Source: Bordetella parapertussis (GTDB taxonomy: Bacteria; Pseudomonadota; Gammaproteobacteria; Burkholderiales; Burkholderiaceae_C). Taken from it: a DNA stretch of 6,158 nt. Position 1 is the stretch's first letter. Every line of letters begins with the position of its first letter. The position numbers and the translations under genes were made by a program. The stretch covers positions 1 through 6,158 of the forward strand of contig CAMDSU010000114.1 of the NCBI GenBank assembly GCA_945907335.1, written 5' to 3'. Positions 1 to 5,525 of this stretch are shown piece by piece. The notes below the pieces were generated by a model. The model was not told the DNA's origin. It was given only the letters and a program-made list of their open reading frames with translations, and ran no database searches.

Positions 1-330
1 CTGCCCTTGTGTTTGCTGGCTTTAGAAAGCCGAGACATGATCAAAGACCGTGTGTACGGCGTGAAAGAAACTTTGTATCACGACCCCTACTACCAACGCC
101 ATATTGTGGGTACCCCCAGAGTTTTGTCGGTTGAAGACGATGCGAGCCGCATTCATTCAGAAGCCAACTACACCGTCATTCGAACCAAATTTGATGGCGA
201 CTCAACCATTTTGTCCGTAGGTTTTTACCGCGATCATATTGTTCGCACCAGCCAAGGCTTGAAATTCCAATCGCGTTTGTGCGTCTATGACAGCGAAATG
301 ATTGCCAACTCCATCATTTATCCCATTTAA
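1..330 (+). CDS. nagH: Salicylate 5-hydroxylase small (beta) subunit, C-terminal part (5' truncated by window)
   Basis: The reading frame is open from the first base and ends at TAA 328-330, giving 109 C-terminal residues. The family is usually about 160 residues, so roughly 50 are missing upstream. The segment matches the beta subunit of ring-hydroxylating (Rieske non-heme iron) oxygenases. It has the [11 protein letters not shown] helix, then alternating strands that include ANYTVIRT and [12 protein letters not shown], and ends near [15 protein letters not shown]. These subunits adopt an NTF2-like cone fold and pack with the catalytic alpha subunit; they hold no metal. The family assignment is firm. 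The substrate is inferred from context: a NagAb-type ferredoxin, gentisate dioxygenase and fumarylpyruvate hydrolase follow directly, as in salicylate 5-hydroxylase (nagGH) clusters. An anthranilate or other hydroxybenzoate oxygenase subunit is the main alternative. The next gene's ribosome binding site overlaps this stop codon. Confidence 0.8.
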   Translation: MPLCLLALESRDMIKDRVYGVKETLYHDPYYQRHIVGTPRVLSVEDDASRIHSEANYTVIRTKFDGDSTILSVGFYRDHIVRTSQGLKFQSRLCVYDSEMIANSIIYPI

Positions 331-334
331 GGAA
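329..334 (+). promoter_or_regulatory. Ribosome binding site of the ferredoxin gene
   Basis: AAGGAA lies 6 bases before the ATG at 341 and overlaps the TAA stop of the oxygenase small subunit. It selects ATG 341 over the in-frame TTG at 302 and suggests coupled translation of the two genes. Confidence 0.65.
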
Positions 335-340
335 ATTTTT

Positions 341-652
341 ATGACTGACGCATGGATTGACGTATTGGCCGCAAGCGCAGTGCCGCAAGGCGACGTCACT
401 GCTGTGATGGTAAACGGCAATGAAATTGCACTTTACGAAGTCGATGGTGAAGTCTTTGCAACCGACAACCTATGTACCCACGGTGCTGCCCGTATGAGCG
501 ATGGTTTTTTGGAAGGACGCGAAATTGAATGTCCTTTGCACCAAGGCCGTTTCGATGTGTGCACAGGTAAAGCCTTGTGTGCGCCATTGACTGAAAACAT
601 CCGCACCTATCCGGTACGCATTGACCAATCAAGAATATGGGTGAAGTTATGA
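341..652 (+). CDS. nagAb: Rieske [2Fe-2S] ferredoxin of a naphthalene/salicylate-type oxygenase
   Basis: This is a 103-residue soluble ferredoxin that carries electrons from a ferredoxin reductase to the oxygenase. The Rieske cluster motif is complete: Cys45-Thr-His47, then 16 residues, then Cys64-Pro-Leu-His67. The stretch from [19 protein letters not shown] through [19 protein letters not shown] closely resembles the naphthalene dioxygenase ferredoxins NahAb/NdoA/NagAb as I recall them, so it is this subtype and not a generic Rieske protein. The length matches the family (about 104 residues). The start at 341 has a good ribosome binding site, and the usual family start MTxxWI is reproduced as MTDAWI. 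The stop TGA (650-652) overlaps the ATG of the gentisate dioxygenase gene. In nag operons one ferredoxin can serve both salicylate 5-hydroxylase and naphthalene dioxygenase. Only the former is supported here. Confidence 0.93.
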   Translation: MTDAWIDVLAASAVPQGDVTAVMVNGNEIALYEVDGEVFATDNLCTHGAARMSDGFLEGREIECPLHQGRFDVCTGKALCAPLTENIRTYPVRIDQSRIWVKL

Positions 653-1689
653 CACAAGAACTCGGTCGATTAGAGGATTTACCTGCTGACTATGTTCAAG
701 ATTTACGGGATTTGAACTTGGTACCCTTGTGGCCCAGTTTGCGCGGTGTGTTGCCGCCGCGTATTCCAACTCGACAAACACGTCCTATCCATTGGCCTTA
801 TCTGTCCATCAAACCCTTGCTTCTTAAAGCAGGTGAACTGACGCCGATTGAAAAAGCTGAACGTCGTGTGCTTGTACTGGCCAATCCGGGTCATGGTTTG
901 GACAAGATGCAGGCCAGTTCGGCCATGTATCTGGGCATGCAGTTGCTACTGCCTGGCGAATGGGCGCCCAGTCACAGGCATACCCCAAATGCGGTGCGGA
1001 TGATTGTGGAAGGCGAGGGCGCCTACACCACTGTGGACGGTGAAAAATGCCCGATGCACAGAGGCGATTTGATACTCACACCGACAGGTTTATGGCATGA
1101 GCACGGCCATGACGGGACCGATCCAGTTATTTGGTTGGATGTGTTGGATCTTCCGTTGGTCTATTACATGGAGACCTCTTACCATGTCAATGGCGAGCCG
1201 CAAAAGGTGGTCAATAGGCGAGGAGACAAGCAATATGCCCATGGAGGAGTCGTTCCCACCAAAGTGTTTGAGCGCAGCACAAAGGCATACCCGATGTTGC
1301 GTTACGCATGGGCGGATGCTAAAGCTGCATTGCAAGCATTGGCTAAGGACGATCCCACTGTTGAACAGATTCAAGTCACTTACACCAACCCGGAAACCGG
1401 CAGTGATGCAGAAAATATCTTGGGGTTTTATGCGTTGATGTTGCGCCCAGGCCAGTCGCTTCGATTGCCTGCCCGTTCACCTGCCCAAGTGTTTCATGTG
1501 ATTGAAGGTGAAGTTCAAGCGCATATCGTCACCAGTCAATTTCATTTGCTTGAAGCGGATACTTGCTGCGCCCCGGGCTATGAAGCAGTGACTTTGGTCA
1601 ATCTGCATTCACAGCAGCCTGCCTTTTTATTCATGGCCGACGAGTCCCCGTTGCACCGAAAACTCGGTGTGTACGAGAACCGCGGTTGA
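649..1689 (+). CDS. nagI: Gentisate 1,2-dioxygenase (bicupin)
   Basis: The protein has 346 residues, the usual family length. It opens the gentisate ring between C1 and C2 using Fe(II) and O2, giving maleylpyruvate; it is cytosolic. The N-terminal cupin holds the iron ligands expected for the family: His109 and His111 in the motif SHRHTPNA, and His150 in LWHEHGHDG. The 2- and 39-residue spacing is the same as in characterised gentisate and salicylate dioxygenases. The second cupin (about residues 245-335, containing QVFHVIEGE) lacks the HxH pair, which is also normal for the family. I chose ATG 649, which overlaps the ferredoxin stop as ATGA; an in-frame ATG at 637 would add four residues. 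The ribosome binding site is weak (GGTGA, 640-644), so coupling is likely. Ring cleavage of salicylate itself is possible in this family, but the hydroxylase subunit upstream favours gentisate. Confidence 0.93.
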   Translation: MTQELGRLEDLPADYVQDLRDLNLVPLWPSLRGVLPPRIPTRQTRPIHWPYLSIKPLLLKAGELTPIEKAERRVLVLANPGHGLDKMQASSAMYLGMQLLLPGEWAPSHRHTPNAVRMIVEGEGAYTTVDGEKCPMHRGDLILTPTGLWHEHGHDGTDPVIWLDVLDLPLVYYMETSYHVNGEPQKVVNRRGDKQYAHGGVVPTKVFERSTKAYPMLRYAWADAKAALQALAKDDPTVEQIQVTYTNPETGSDAENILGFYALMLRPGQSLRLPARSPAQVFHVIEGEVQAHIVTSQFHLLEADTCCAPGYEAVTLVNLHSQQPAFLFMADESPLHRKLGVYENRG

Positions 1690-1719
1690 ATCCATTTTTG
1701 TCATTTTTTGGGATACACC

Positions 1720-2412
1720 ATGGCTGTTTATGTTTTCCCTCCACCCGCTACTTTCTCGTTGCCGATCAAAGGCATCAGCGCACGTTTTGCGGTGCAGCGT
1801 TTGTTTTTTGTTGGACGCAACTACCACGCACATGCCCAGGAGATGGGAAAGCCTGTAGATAAATCGACAGAACGACCTTTTTATTTCACCAAGGCGCCCC
1901 AATCGCTGGTGCAAAGTGGCGCCAAAGTGCCCTATCCATCAGAGACACAAAATTACCATTTTGAAATGGAGATGGTGGTGGCCATTGGCAAAGACGGATT
2001 CCGTGTCAGCCAAGACCGGGCGCATGAATTGATTTATGGGTATGCCGCGGGTTTGGATATGACCCGTCGCGATTTGCAATTGCTTGCCCGTGACAAAGGG
2101 CGGCCTTGGGATTTGGGCAAGGACATTGAGCACGGCTCGGTATGCAGTGAAATTGTGCCTATGCCCGAGAAGATCATTGATCACGGCGCTATTTCGCTGG
2201 AGGTCAATGGAGAAACAAAGCAGTCCTCTGATGTGAATAAATTGATTTGGAATGTCAGGGAAATCATTGCTGATCTGTCCTTGTTCTATCACTTGCAACC
2301 AGGTGATCTGATTTATACGGGCACACCTGAAGGCGTTGGCCCTGTGGTTGCTGGCGACCGCATCACAGGACGGGTGCAAAACGTGGCTGAGGTGATGCTG
2401 GACATCACATAG
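1720..2412 (+). CDS. nagK: Fumarylpyruvate hydrolase, FAH family
   Basis: This is a 230-residue single-domain fumarylacetoacetase-family enzyme. In the gentisate pathway it cleaves 3-fumarylpyruvate to fumarate and pyruvate. The conserved landmarks are in order. VGRNYHAHAQEMG (residues 31-43) contains the His38/Glu41 pair that acts on catalytic water in this family. The divalent metal site is Glu82-x-Glu84 (FEMEM) plus Asp113 (GLDMTRRDLQ). The C-terminal TGTPEGVGPV loop is also present. ATG 1720 is preferred; the frame extends to a TTG at 1708, but family members start close to the SLPIKG strand, as seen here. It follows the gentisate dioxygenase after a 30-base T-rich gap with only a weak GGGA ribosome binding site. 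Context supports fumarylpyruvate over other acylpyruvates. Direct hydrolysis of maleylpyruvate cannot be excluded because no maleylpyruvate isomerase gene is visible. Confidence 0.9.
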   Translation: MAVYVFPPPATFSLPIKGISARFAVQRLFFVGRNYHAHAQEMGKPVDKSTERPFYFTKAPQSLVQSGAKVPYPSETQNYHFEMEMVVAIGKDGFRVSQDRAHELIYGYAAGLDMTRRDLQLLARDKGRPWDLGKDIEHGSVCSEIVPMPEKIIDHGAISLEVNGETKQSSDVNKLIWNVREIIADLSLFYHLQPGDLIYTGTPEGVGPVVAGDRITGRVQNVAEVMLDIT

Positions 2413-2453
2413 GAGCTTGCAGGGCTTTTATCGGCACCTTCTTATTGAAGGAT
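2413..2453. other. Convergent intergenic gap between the catabolic and thiamine operons
   Basis: Only 41 bases separate the stop codons of the facing nagK-like and thiE genes. Nothing here looks like a strong terminator in either direction. Confidence 0.6.
2437..2451. terminator. Weak hairpin, possible bidirectional terminator
   Basis: CCTTC and GAAGG form a perfect 5-bp stem around a TTATT loop. The stem is AT-containing and short. On the + strand it is followed by ATTTAA and on the - strand by TGCCG, so neither side has a proper U-run. It is a candidate only because of its place between convergent genes. Confidence 0.25.
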
Positions 2454-3383
2454 TTAACGTTGAAGATGGGTGTTCAAGCATGCCTGTAATTGCGCAACGG
2501 CTTGAGCCACATCGGTTGCTGCGGTGATGGCCCGAACGAACGCCGCGGAGCCCACGCCAGTTTGCATGACCGCAGGCAAGCGTTCTAGATCGATACCGCC
2601 GATGGCGACCAGCGAGCGCCCATGCATCAACTTGGCATACATGGCAAGCCGTCCTAATCCTTGCGGCGCAGTGGCCATGCGTTTGAGTGTGGTGGGAAAC
2701 ACCGCACCCAGCGCCAAATAGCTGGGTTGAACCGCACAGGCTTTTAGCATTTCGGTATAGCCGTGCGAACTGAGTCCTAGACGCAAACCCGCTGTGCGAA
2801 TGGCGTCGAGCGAAGCCAGTTCCATGTCCTCTTGACCCAAATGCACACCATAGGCGCCAGCGTCTATGGCGACTTGCCAATGGTCATTGATGAACAAATG
2901 GGTACGGCTGCCTTCAACAGCTTTCACAGCGGCCTGTACTTCTTGCTGAATAGATTTGGTGTTGTCCGACTTGAACCGTAATTGCACGGTAGGTACACCT
3001 AAATCCACCATGCGTGCCACCCATTGCGCGTCAGGCAGTACTGCGTACAAGCCCAGTGAAGCAGGGCATGGCGCAAACGCTTTGCTTGTTGCAGTGGGTG
3101 ACAAAGAGAAATCTTGCGCTTCACAAGGCCAGCATGTGGCATCAAAATTTCCAGTGCGTTGGGTTTGTGCTTGCCACGCGTGTGCGATGCAGTCTGCGTC
3201 TTGCGGTACAAAGCCCAGCAATCTCGCGCCACACCACATTGCTTCGAAAACTGTGCCTGCAATCTGTGTGGGTACAGCATTTGCCAACGACTCCCAGGTG
3301 GCCGGTTCACCGGTTTGTAAATCTTTGAAGCGCTCGGCCAAAGCTGTTGCCAAGACGTGTGTATCCGTTGAAAGTGTGCTCAT
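2454..3383 (-). CDS. thiE: Thiamine phosphate synthase with long N-terminal extension
   Basis: ThiE joins HMP pyrophosphate and thiazole phosphate to give thiamine phosphate. The (beta/alpha)8 core runs from about residue 111 (LGLYAVLPD) to the end at 309, the normal size for the family. Core motifs are VQLRFK (Arg136, Lys138), LFINDHW (Asn166, Asp167), YGVHLGQEDM (181-187), SSHGYTEM, LALGAVFPT and SLVAIGGID; these are the pyrophosphate, magnesium and thiazole-phosphate contacts. Residues 1-110 are extra. They look soluble, have no signal peptide or membrane segment, and contain Cys51, Cys65, Cys84-x-x-Cys87 and Cys106. I do not recognise them as a known domain. The start ATG (3383-3381) overlaps the thiG stop as ATGA, which supports translation from here; there is no clear ribosome binding site. 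An open frame runs upstream to 3767, but that is antisense-free thiG territory in another frame and is unlikely to be translated. Confidence 0.92.
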   Translation of the reverse strand: MSTLSTDTHVLATALAERFKDLQTGEPATWESLANAVPTQIAGTVFEAMWCGARLLGFVPQDADCIAHAWQAQTQRTGNFDATCWPCEAQDFSLSPTATSKAFAPCPASLGLYAVLPDAQWVARMVDLGVPTVQLRFKSDNTKSIQQEVQAAVKAVEGSRTHLFINDHWQVAIDAGAYGVHLGQEDMELASLDAIRTAGLRLGLSSHGYTEMLKACAVQPSYLALGAVFPTTLKRMATAPQGLGRLAMYAKLMHGRSLVAIGGIDLERLPAVMQTGVGSAAFVRAITAATDVAQAVAQLQACLNTHLQR

Positions 3384-4174
3384 GCTTGGTGCCAAAAAGG
3401 TGTGCCTATCAAAGGTGTGCTGGCTTGTGCGGATGTTTGCGCTTGCATGGCTCCACCCAAAAAAGCTTGCCTGCCTGCAACAACCGCATGCGCGAAGGCT
3501 TGCGCCATGCCGATAGGGTTGTGTGCCAAAGCCACGGCGGTATTTAACAGAACAGCGTCGTAACCCCATTCCATGACTTGACAGGCATGCGACGGAACAC
3601 CCAGACCCGCATCCACGATCAAGGGTACTTGCAATCGCTCGCGCAACAATCGCATGGCATATGGATTGACCGGTCCTTGACCGGTGCCAATCGGTGCCGC
3701 CCAAGGCATGATCGCTTGACAACCCACATCGACAAGCTTTTGACAGAGCACCAAATCTTCTGTGCAATAAGGCAAAACCTTGAAGCCGGCTTTGACCAAA
3801 TGATCGGCTGCTGCGGGTAAGTTCAAGGTGTCGGGTTGCAAGCTGTAATCATCGCCAATCAATTCAAGTTTGAGCCAATCGGTCTCAAACACTTCACGCG
3901 CCATTTCCGCCGTGGTGATGACCTCTTGCACACTGTGACAACCCGCCGTGTTTGGCAGCACGGGCACTTGCATGTCCTTGAGTAAATTCCAAAATGCAGG
4001 CGAGGTGTCGGCATGTGCTGTTTGTCGACGCAATGAAGCCGTCAGCATGGCGGGTTGCGATGCCTTGACGGCATCTGCCAACACTTGCGGTGACGGGTAA
4101 CGCGAAGTGCCAAGCAACAAGCGGCTTTGAAAAATTTCGCCGTACAAAATCAGCGGATCGGTAGGTGTGAGCAA
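3380..4174 (-). CDS. thiG: Thiazole synthase ThiG
   Basis: ThiG builds thiazole phosphate from 1-deoxyxylulose 5-phosphate, iminoglycine and the sulfur on ThiS thiocarboxylate. The 264 residues match the usual length. Motifs in order are SRLLLGTSRYPS (17-28), VLPNTAGC (72-79), and DWLKLELIGDD with Lys102 as the Schiff-base lysine for deoxyxylulose phosphate. These are followed by GFKVLPYCTEDLVLCQKL, then the glycine-rich phosphate loop APIGTGQG, and VDAGLGVPSHACQVMEWGYD with VLLNTAVALA. The start is TTG at 4174-4172: there is no ATG or GTG nearby, and a full AGGAGG sits 5 bases upstream. The gene begins 1 base after the thiS stop and ends overlapping the thiE start by 4 bases. ThiG and ThiS are encoded side by side and act as a complex. 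The assignment is secure; only the rare start codon is unusual. Confidence 0.96.
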   Translation of the reverse strand: MLTPTDPLILYGEIFQSRLLLGTSRYPSPQVLADAVKASQPAMLTASLRRQTAHADTSPAFWNLLKDMQVPVLPNTAGCHSVQEVITTAEMAREVFETDWLKLELIGDDYSLQPDTLNLPAAADHLVKAGFKVLPYCTEDLVLCQKLVDVGCQAIMPWAAPIGTGQGPVNPYAMRLLRERLQVPLIVDAGLGVPSHACQVMEWGYDAVLLNTAVALAHNPIGMAQAFAHAVVAGRQAFLGGAMQAQTSAQASTPLIGTPFWHQA

Positions 4175-4175
4175 A

Positions 4176-4388
4176 CTATCCTCCTGTGACAGGGACGATC
4201 AATTCAATTTTGTCACCAGCCTGCAAAAGGTGATGGGCATGGTTTTTTTTGGGCACGAACTGCATGTTGACGGCAGCTGCAAAAGGCGGCTTGACATTTG
4301 CTGCTGCAATCGCATCTGACAGGGTCGCAGGCGCTTTCAGGTCAGTGCTGATTTGGTTGATCCACACTTGAATAATTACTGAGGTCAT
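4176..4388 (-). CDS. thiS: Sulfur carrier protein ThiS
   Basis: This is a 70-residue ubiquitin-like (beta-grasp) sulfur carrier. Its C-terminal Gly69-Gly70 is adenylated by ThiF and converted to a thiocarboxylate that donates sulfur to ThiG. The visible hallmarks are the short length, the central PATLSDAIAAANVKPPFAAAVNM stretch (residues about 20-42) followed by the FVPKKNHAHHLL segment, and the ending AGDKIELIVPVTGG, where the di-glycine is exactly terminal. ATG 4388-4386 gives the family-like start MTSVIIQVWIN and lies 1 base after the thiO stop. Another in-frame ATG at 4397 would add three residues and overlap thiO. The open frame continues to 4478 inside thiO, but that part is a shadow. 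No good ribosome binding site is visible, so coupling to thiO is likely. No ThiF-like gene is in the window. Confidence 0.92.
   Translation of the reverse strand: MTSVIIQVWINQISTDLKAPATLSDAIAAANVKPPFAAAVNMQFVPKKNHAHHLLQAGDKIELIVPVTGG
4180..4185 (-). promoter_or_regulatory. Strong ribosome binding site of thiG inside thiS
   Basis: AGGAGG on the - strand lies 5 bases before the TTG start of thiG. It is made from the two GGA codons for the ThiS C-terminal Gly-Gly plus the preceding A. It decides the TTG start. Confidence 0.8.
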
Positions 4389-4389
4389 G

Positions 4390-5469
4390 TCATGCATTTT
4401 GAAGCAGTTGAAAGCGCTCAGCCAATGTCTTGTCGCCTTGTATCCATCCCAATACCGCATCAAGCATGGCCGGAGCAATCAAGAACCCATGGCGGTACAA
4501 ACCGTTGATCTGTAATAGGCGCGGGGAAGATTGGCGAATGCCTGGTAAATTGTTGTTCAGGGCGGGTCGCAGTTGTGTGTTGATCTCCAGAATCCGCGCT
4601 TCAGCGAATCCCGAATGCAAGCTATAGGCAGCGCTGAGTAACTCCAGCGTAGAGCGCACACTCGCAGGCGAAGTATCGTCACTTTCAATTTCTGTGGCGC
4701 CAATCACATACACCTGACCGGGTTTGGGGGCAATGTACAAAGGATAGCGCGGGTGCATTAGCCTCACGGGGCGGCGAATATTCACATGGGGTGCATGCAA
4801 ACGAACGACTTCACCTCTGACACCACGTACTTGTTGCCAGTCGGCTTTTGCGCCTGTGCCGCGACAATCAAACACCCAATCAACACCGTTGCGGGCCATG
4901 TTTTGTATATCAGCCATGCTGCGGGCCGAATACCAATGGATATCAACTTTGCGTTGTACCAAGGACTGAAGCAAGGCGTCTAGCAATTGACGATTGTCTA
5001 GTTGCCCTTCGCGCGGCAGCAACAGGCCTTGTTGAAATTTGCCACCGAGTTCCGGTTCGAGTTCCATCAACTGGTCTGAGTCGAGTGACACAGGGGCAGC
5101 TGCAACTGGCAATTGCTTGCTGTTGACATACAACTTGTCCACGAGCGTTTTGGCTTGCAATGCATCTTGCCGGTGCCAAAGCAACAAGCTGCCTTCTTGC
5201 TGGAAGAACACAGGTGCAGGTAATTCTTGAATCAATGCAGGCCAACGCTCAAGACTGTACTGACCCATTTGCACCACTGGCCATTCGGTGATCGCGGACT
5301 CTGCCAAAGGGGCCAGCATAGAGGCAGCTATGCGAGCCGCAGAACCATTACCTTGTGAATCAGCTGCATCGTAAATGTGAACCTTGTGCCCAGCCTGCGC
5401 AAGCGAATTCGCCAGTAATCGCCCCATCAATCCGGCGCCCCACACGATGCAATGCATGGGTTTATTCAT
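4390..5469 (-). CDS. thiO: Glycine oxidase ThiO (FAD-dependent)
   Basis: ThiO oxidises glycine with O2 to iminoglycine, the two-carbon/nitrogen unit used by ThiG. The protein has 359 residues, typical for the D-amino-acid-oxidase-like family. The N-terminal FAD fold shows GAGLMG (Gly11 to Gly16) and ends its second strand at Asp34. The family motif SAARIAASMLAP is at 43-54. Near the C-terminus LRPALNNNLPGI (Arg301) and LYRHGFLIAPA (Arg326) correspond to the two substrate-binding arginine regions of characterised glycine oxidase and to the flavin-contacting GxxxAPA loop. The start is ATG 5469-5467, with AGGAA 7 bases upstream; the frame could also begin at the TTG just before it. It is the first gene of the leftward thi operon and ends 1 base before thiS. 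A related amino acid oxidase is the only real alternative, and its place beside thiSG argues against that. Confidence 0.93.
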   Translation of the reverse strand: MNKPMHCIVWGAGLMGRLLANSLAQAGHKVHIYDAADSQGNGSAARIAASMLAPLAESAITEWPVVQMGQYSLERWPALIQELPAPVFFQQEGSLLLWHRQDALQAKTLVDKLYVNSKQLPVAAAPVSLDSDQLMELEPELGGKFQQGLLLPREGQLDNRQLLDALLQSLVQRKVDIHWYSARSMADIQNMARNGVDWVFDCRGTGAKADWQQVRGVRGEVVRLHAPHVNIRRPVRLMHPRYPLYIAPKPGQVYVIGATEIESDDTSPASVRSTLELLSAAYSLHSGFAEARILEINTQLRPALNNNLPGIRQSSPRLLQINGLYRHGFLIAPAMLDAVLGWIQGDKTLAERFQLLQNA

Positions 5470-5476
5470 CAATTAT

Positions 5477-5481
5477 TTCCT
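5477..5481 (-). promoter_or_regulatory. Ribosome binding site of thiO
   Basis: AGGAA on the - strand lies 7 bases before ATG 5469 and supports that start over later methionines (for example the one at 5457). Confidence 0.6.
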
Positions 5482-5505
5482 GTGCCGCAGTGAGACCGCG
5501 TGAAA

Positions 5506-5524
5506 GTTTGCTGATAATGCAAAC
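5506..5524. promoter_or_regulatory. Inverted repeat in the thiO-thiD divergent region, candidate operator
   Basis: GTTTGC and GCAAAC are perfect 6-bp arms around the 7-base spacer TGATAAT. The repeat fills the thiD-proximal third of the 56-base region between the divergent thiO and thiD starts. The spacer includes GATAAT (5513-5518), which resembles a -10 box for thiD. A regulator bound here could act on both genes. It could instead be chance or an RNA hairpin. Confidence 0.35.
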
Positions 5525-5525
5525 C

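Noticed and set aside
302..340. Earlier TTG start for the ferredoxin
   Set aside because: It would overlap the oxygenase subunit, and the ATG at 341 has a well-placed AAGGAA and the family-like N-terminus.
1090..1374. Reverse-strand and alternative-frame open frames inside the gentisate dioxygenase gene
   Set aside because: They overlap conserved cupin coding sequence and show no motif of their own.
2956..3516. + strand open frame of 186 residues across thiE and the end of thiG
   Set aside because: It lies antisense to two well-supported thi genes and has a Cys/Ala-rich composition with no recognisable motif.
3384..3767. Upstream extension of the thiE frame, which would give a 437-residue protein
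   Set aside because: The extra part lies inside thiG in another frame and reads as low-quality Ser/Cys/Arg-rich sequence. The ATGA overlap at 3380-3383 is the natural start.
4389..4478. Upstream extension of the thiS frame into thiO
   Set aside because: It would add 30 residues with no relation to ThiS. ATG 4388 gives the family length and the usual first strand.
5470..5525. TPP riboswitch in the thiO/thiD gap
   Set aside because: The region is too short and lacks the conserved THI-box elements on both strands.
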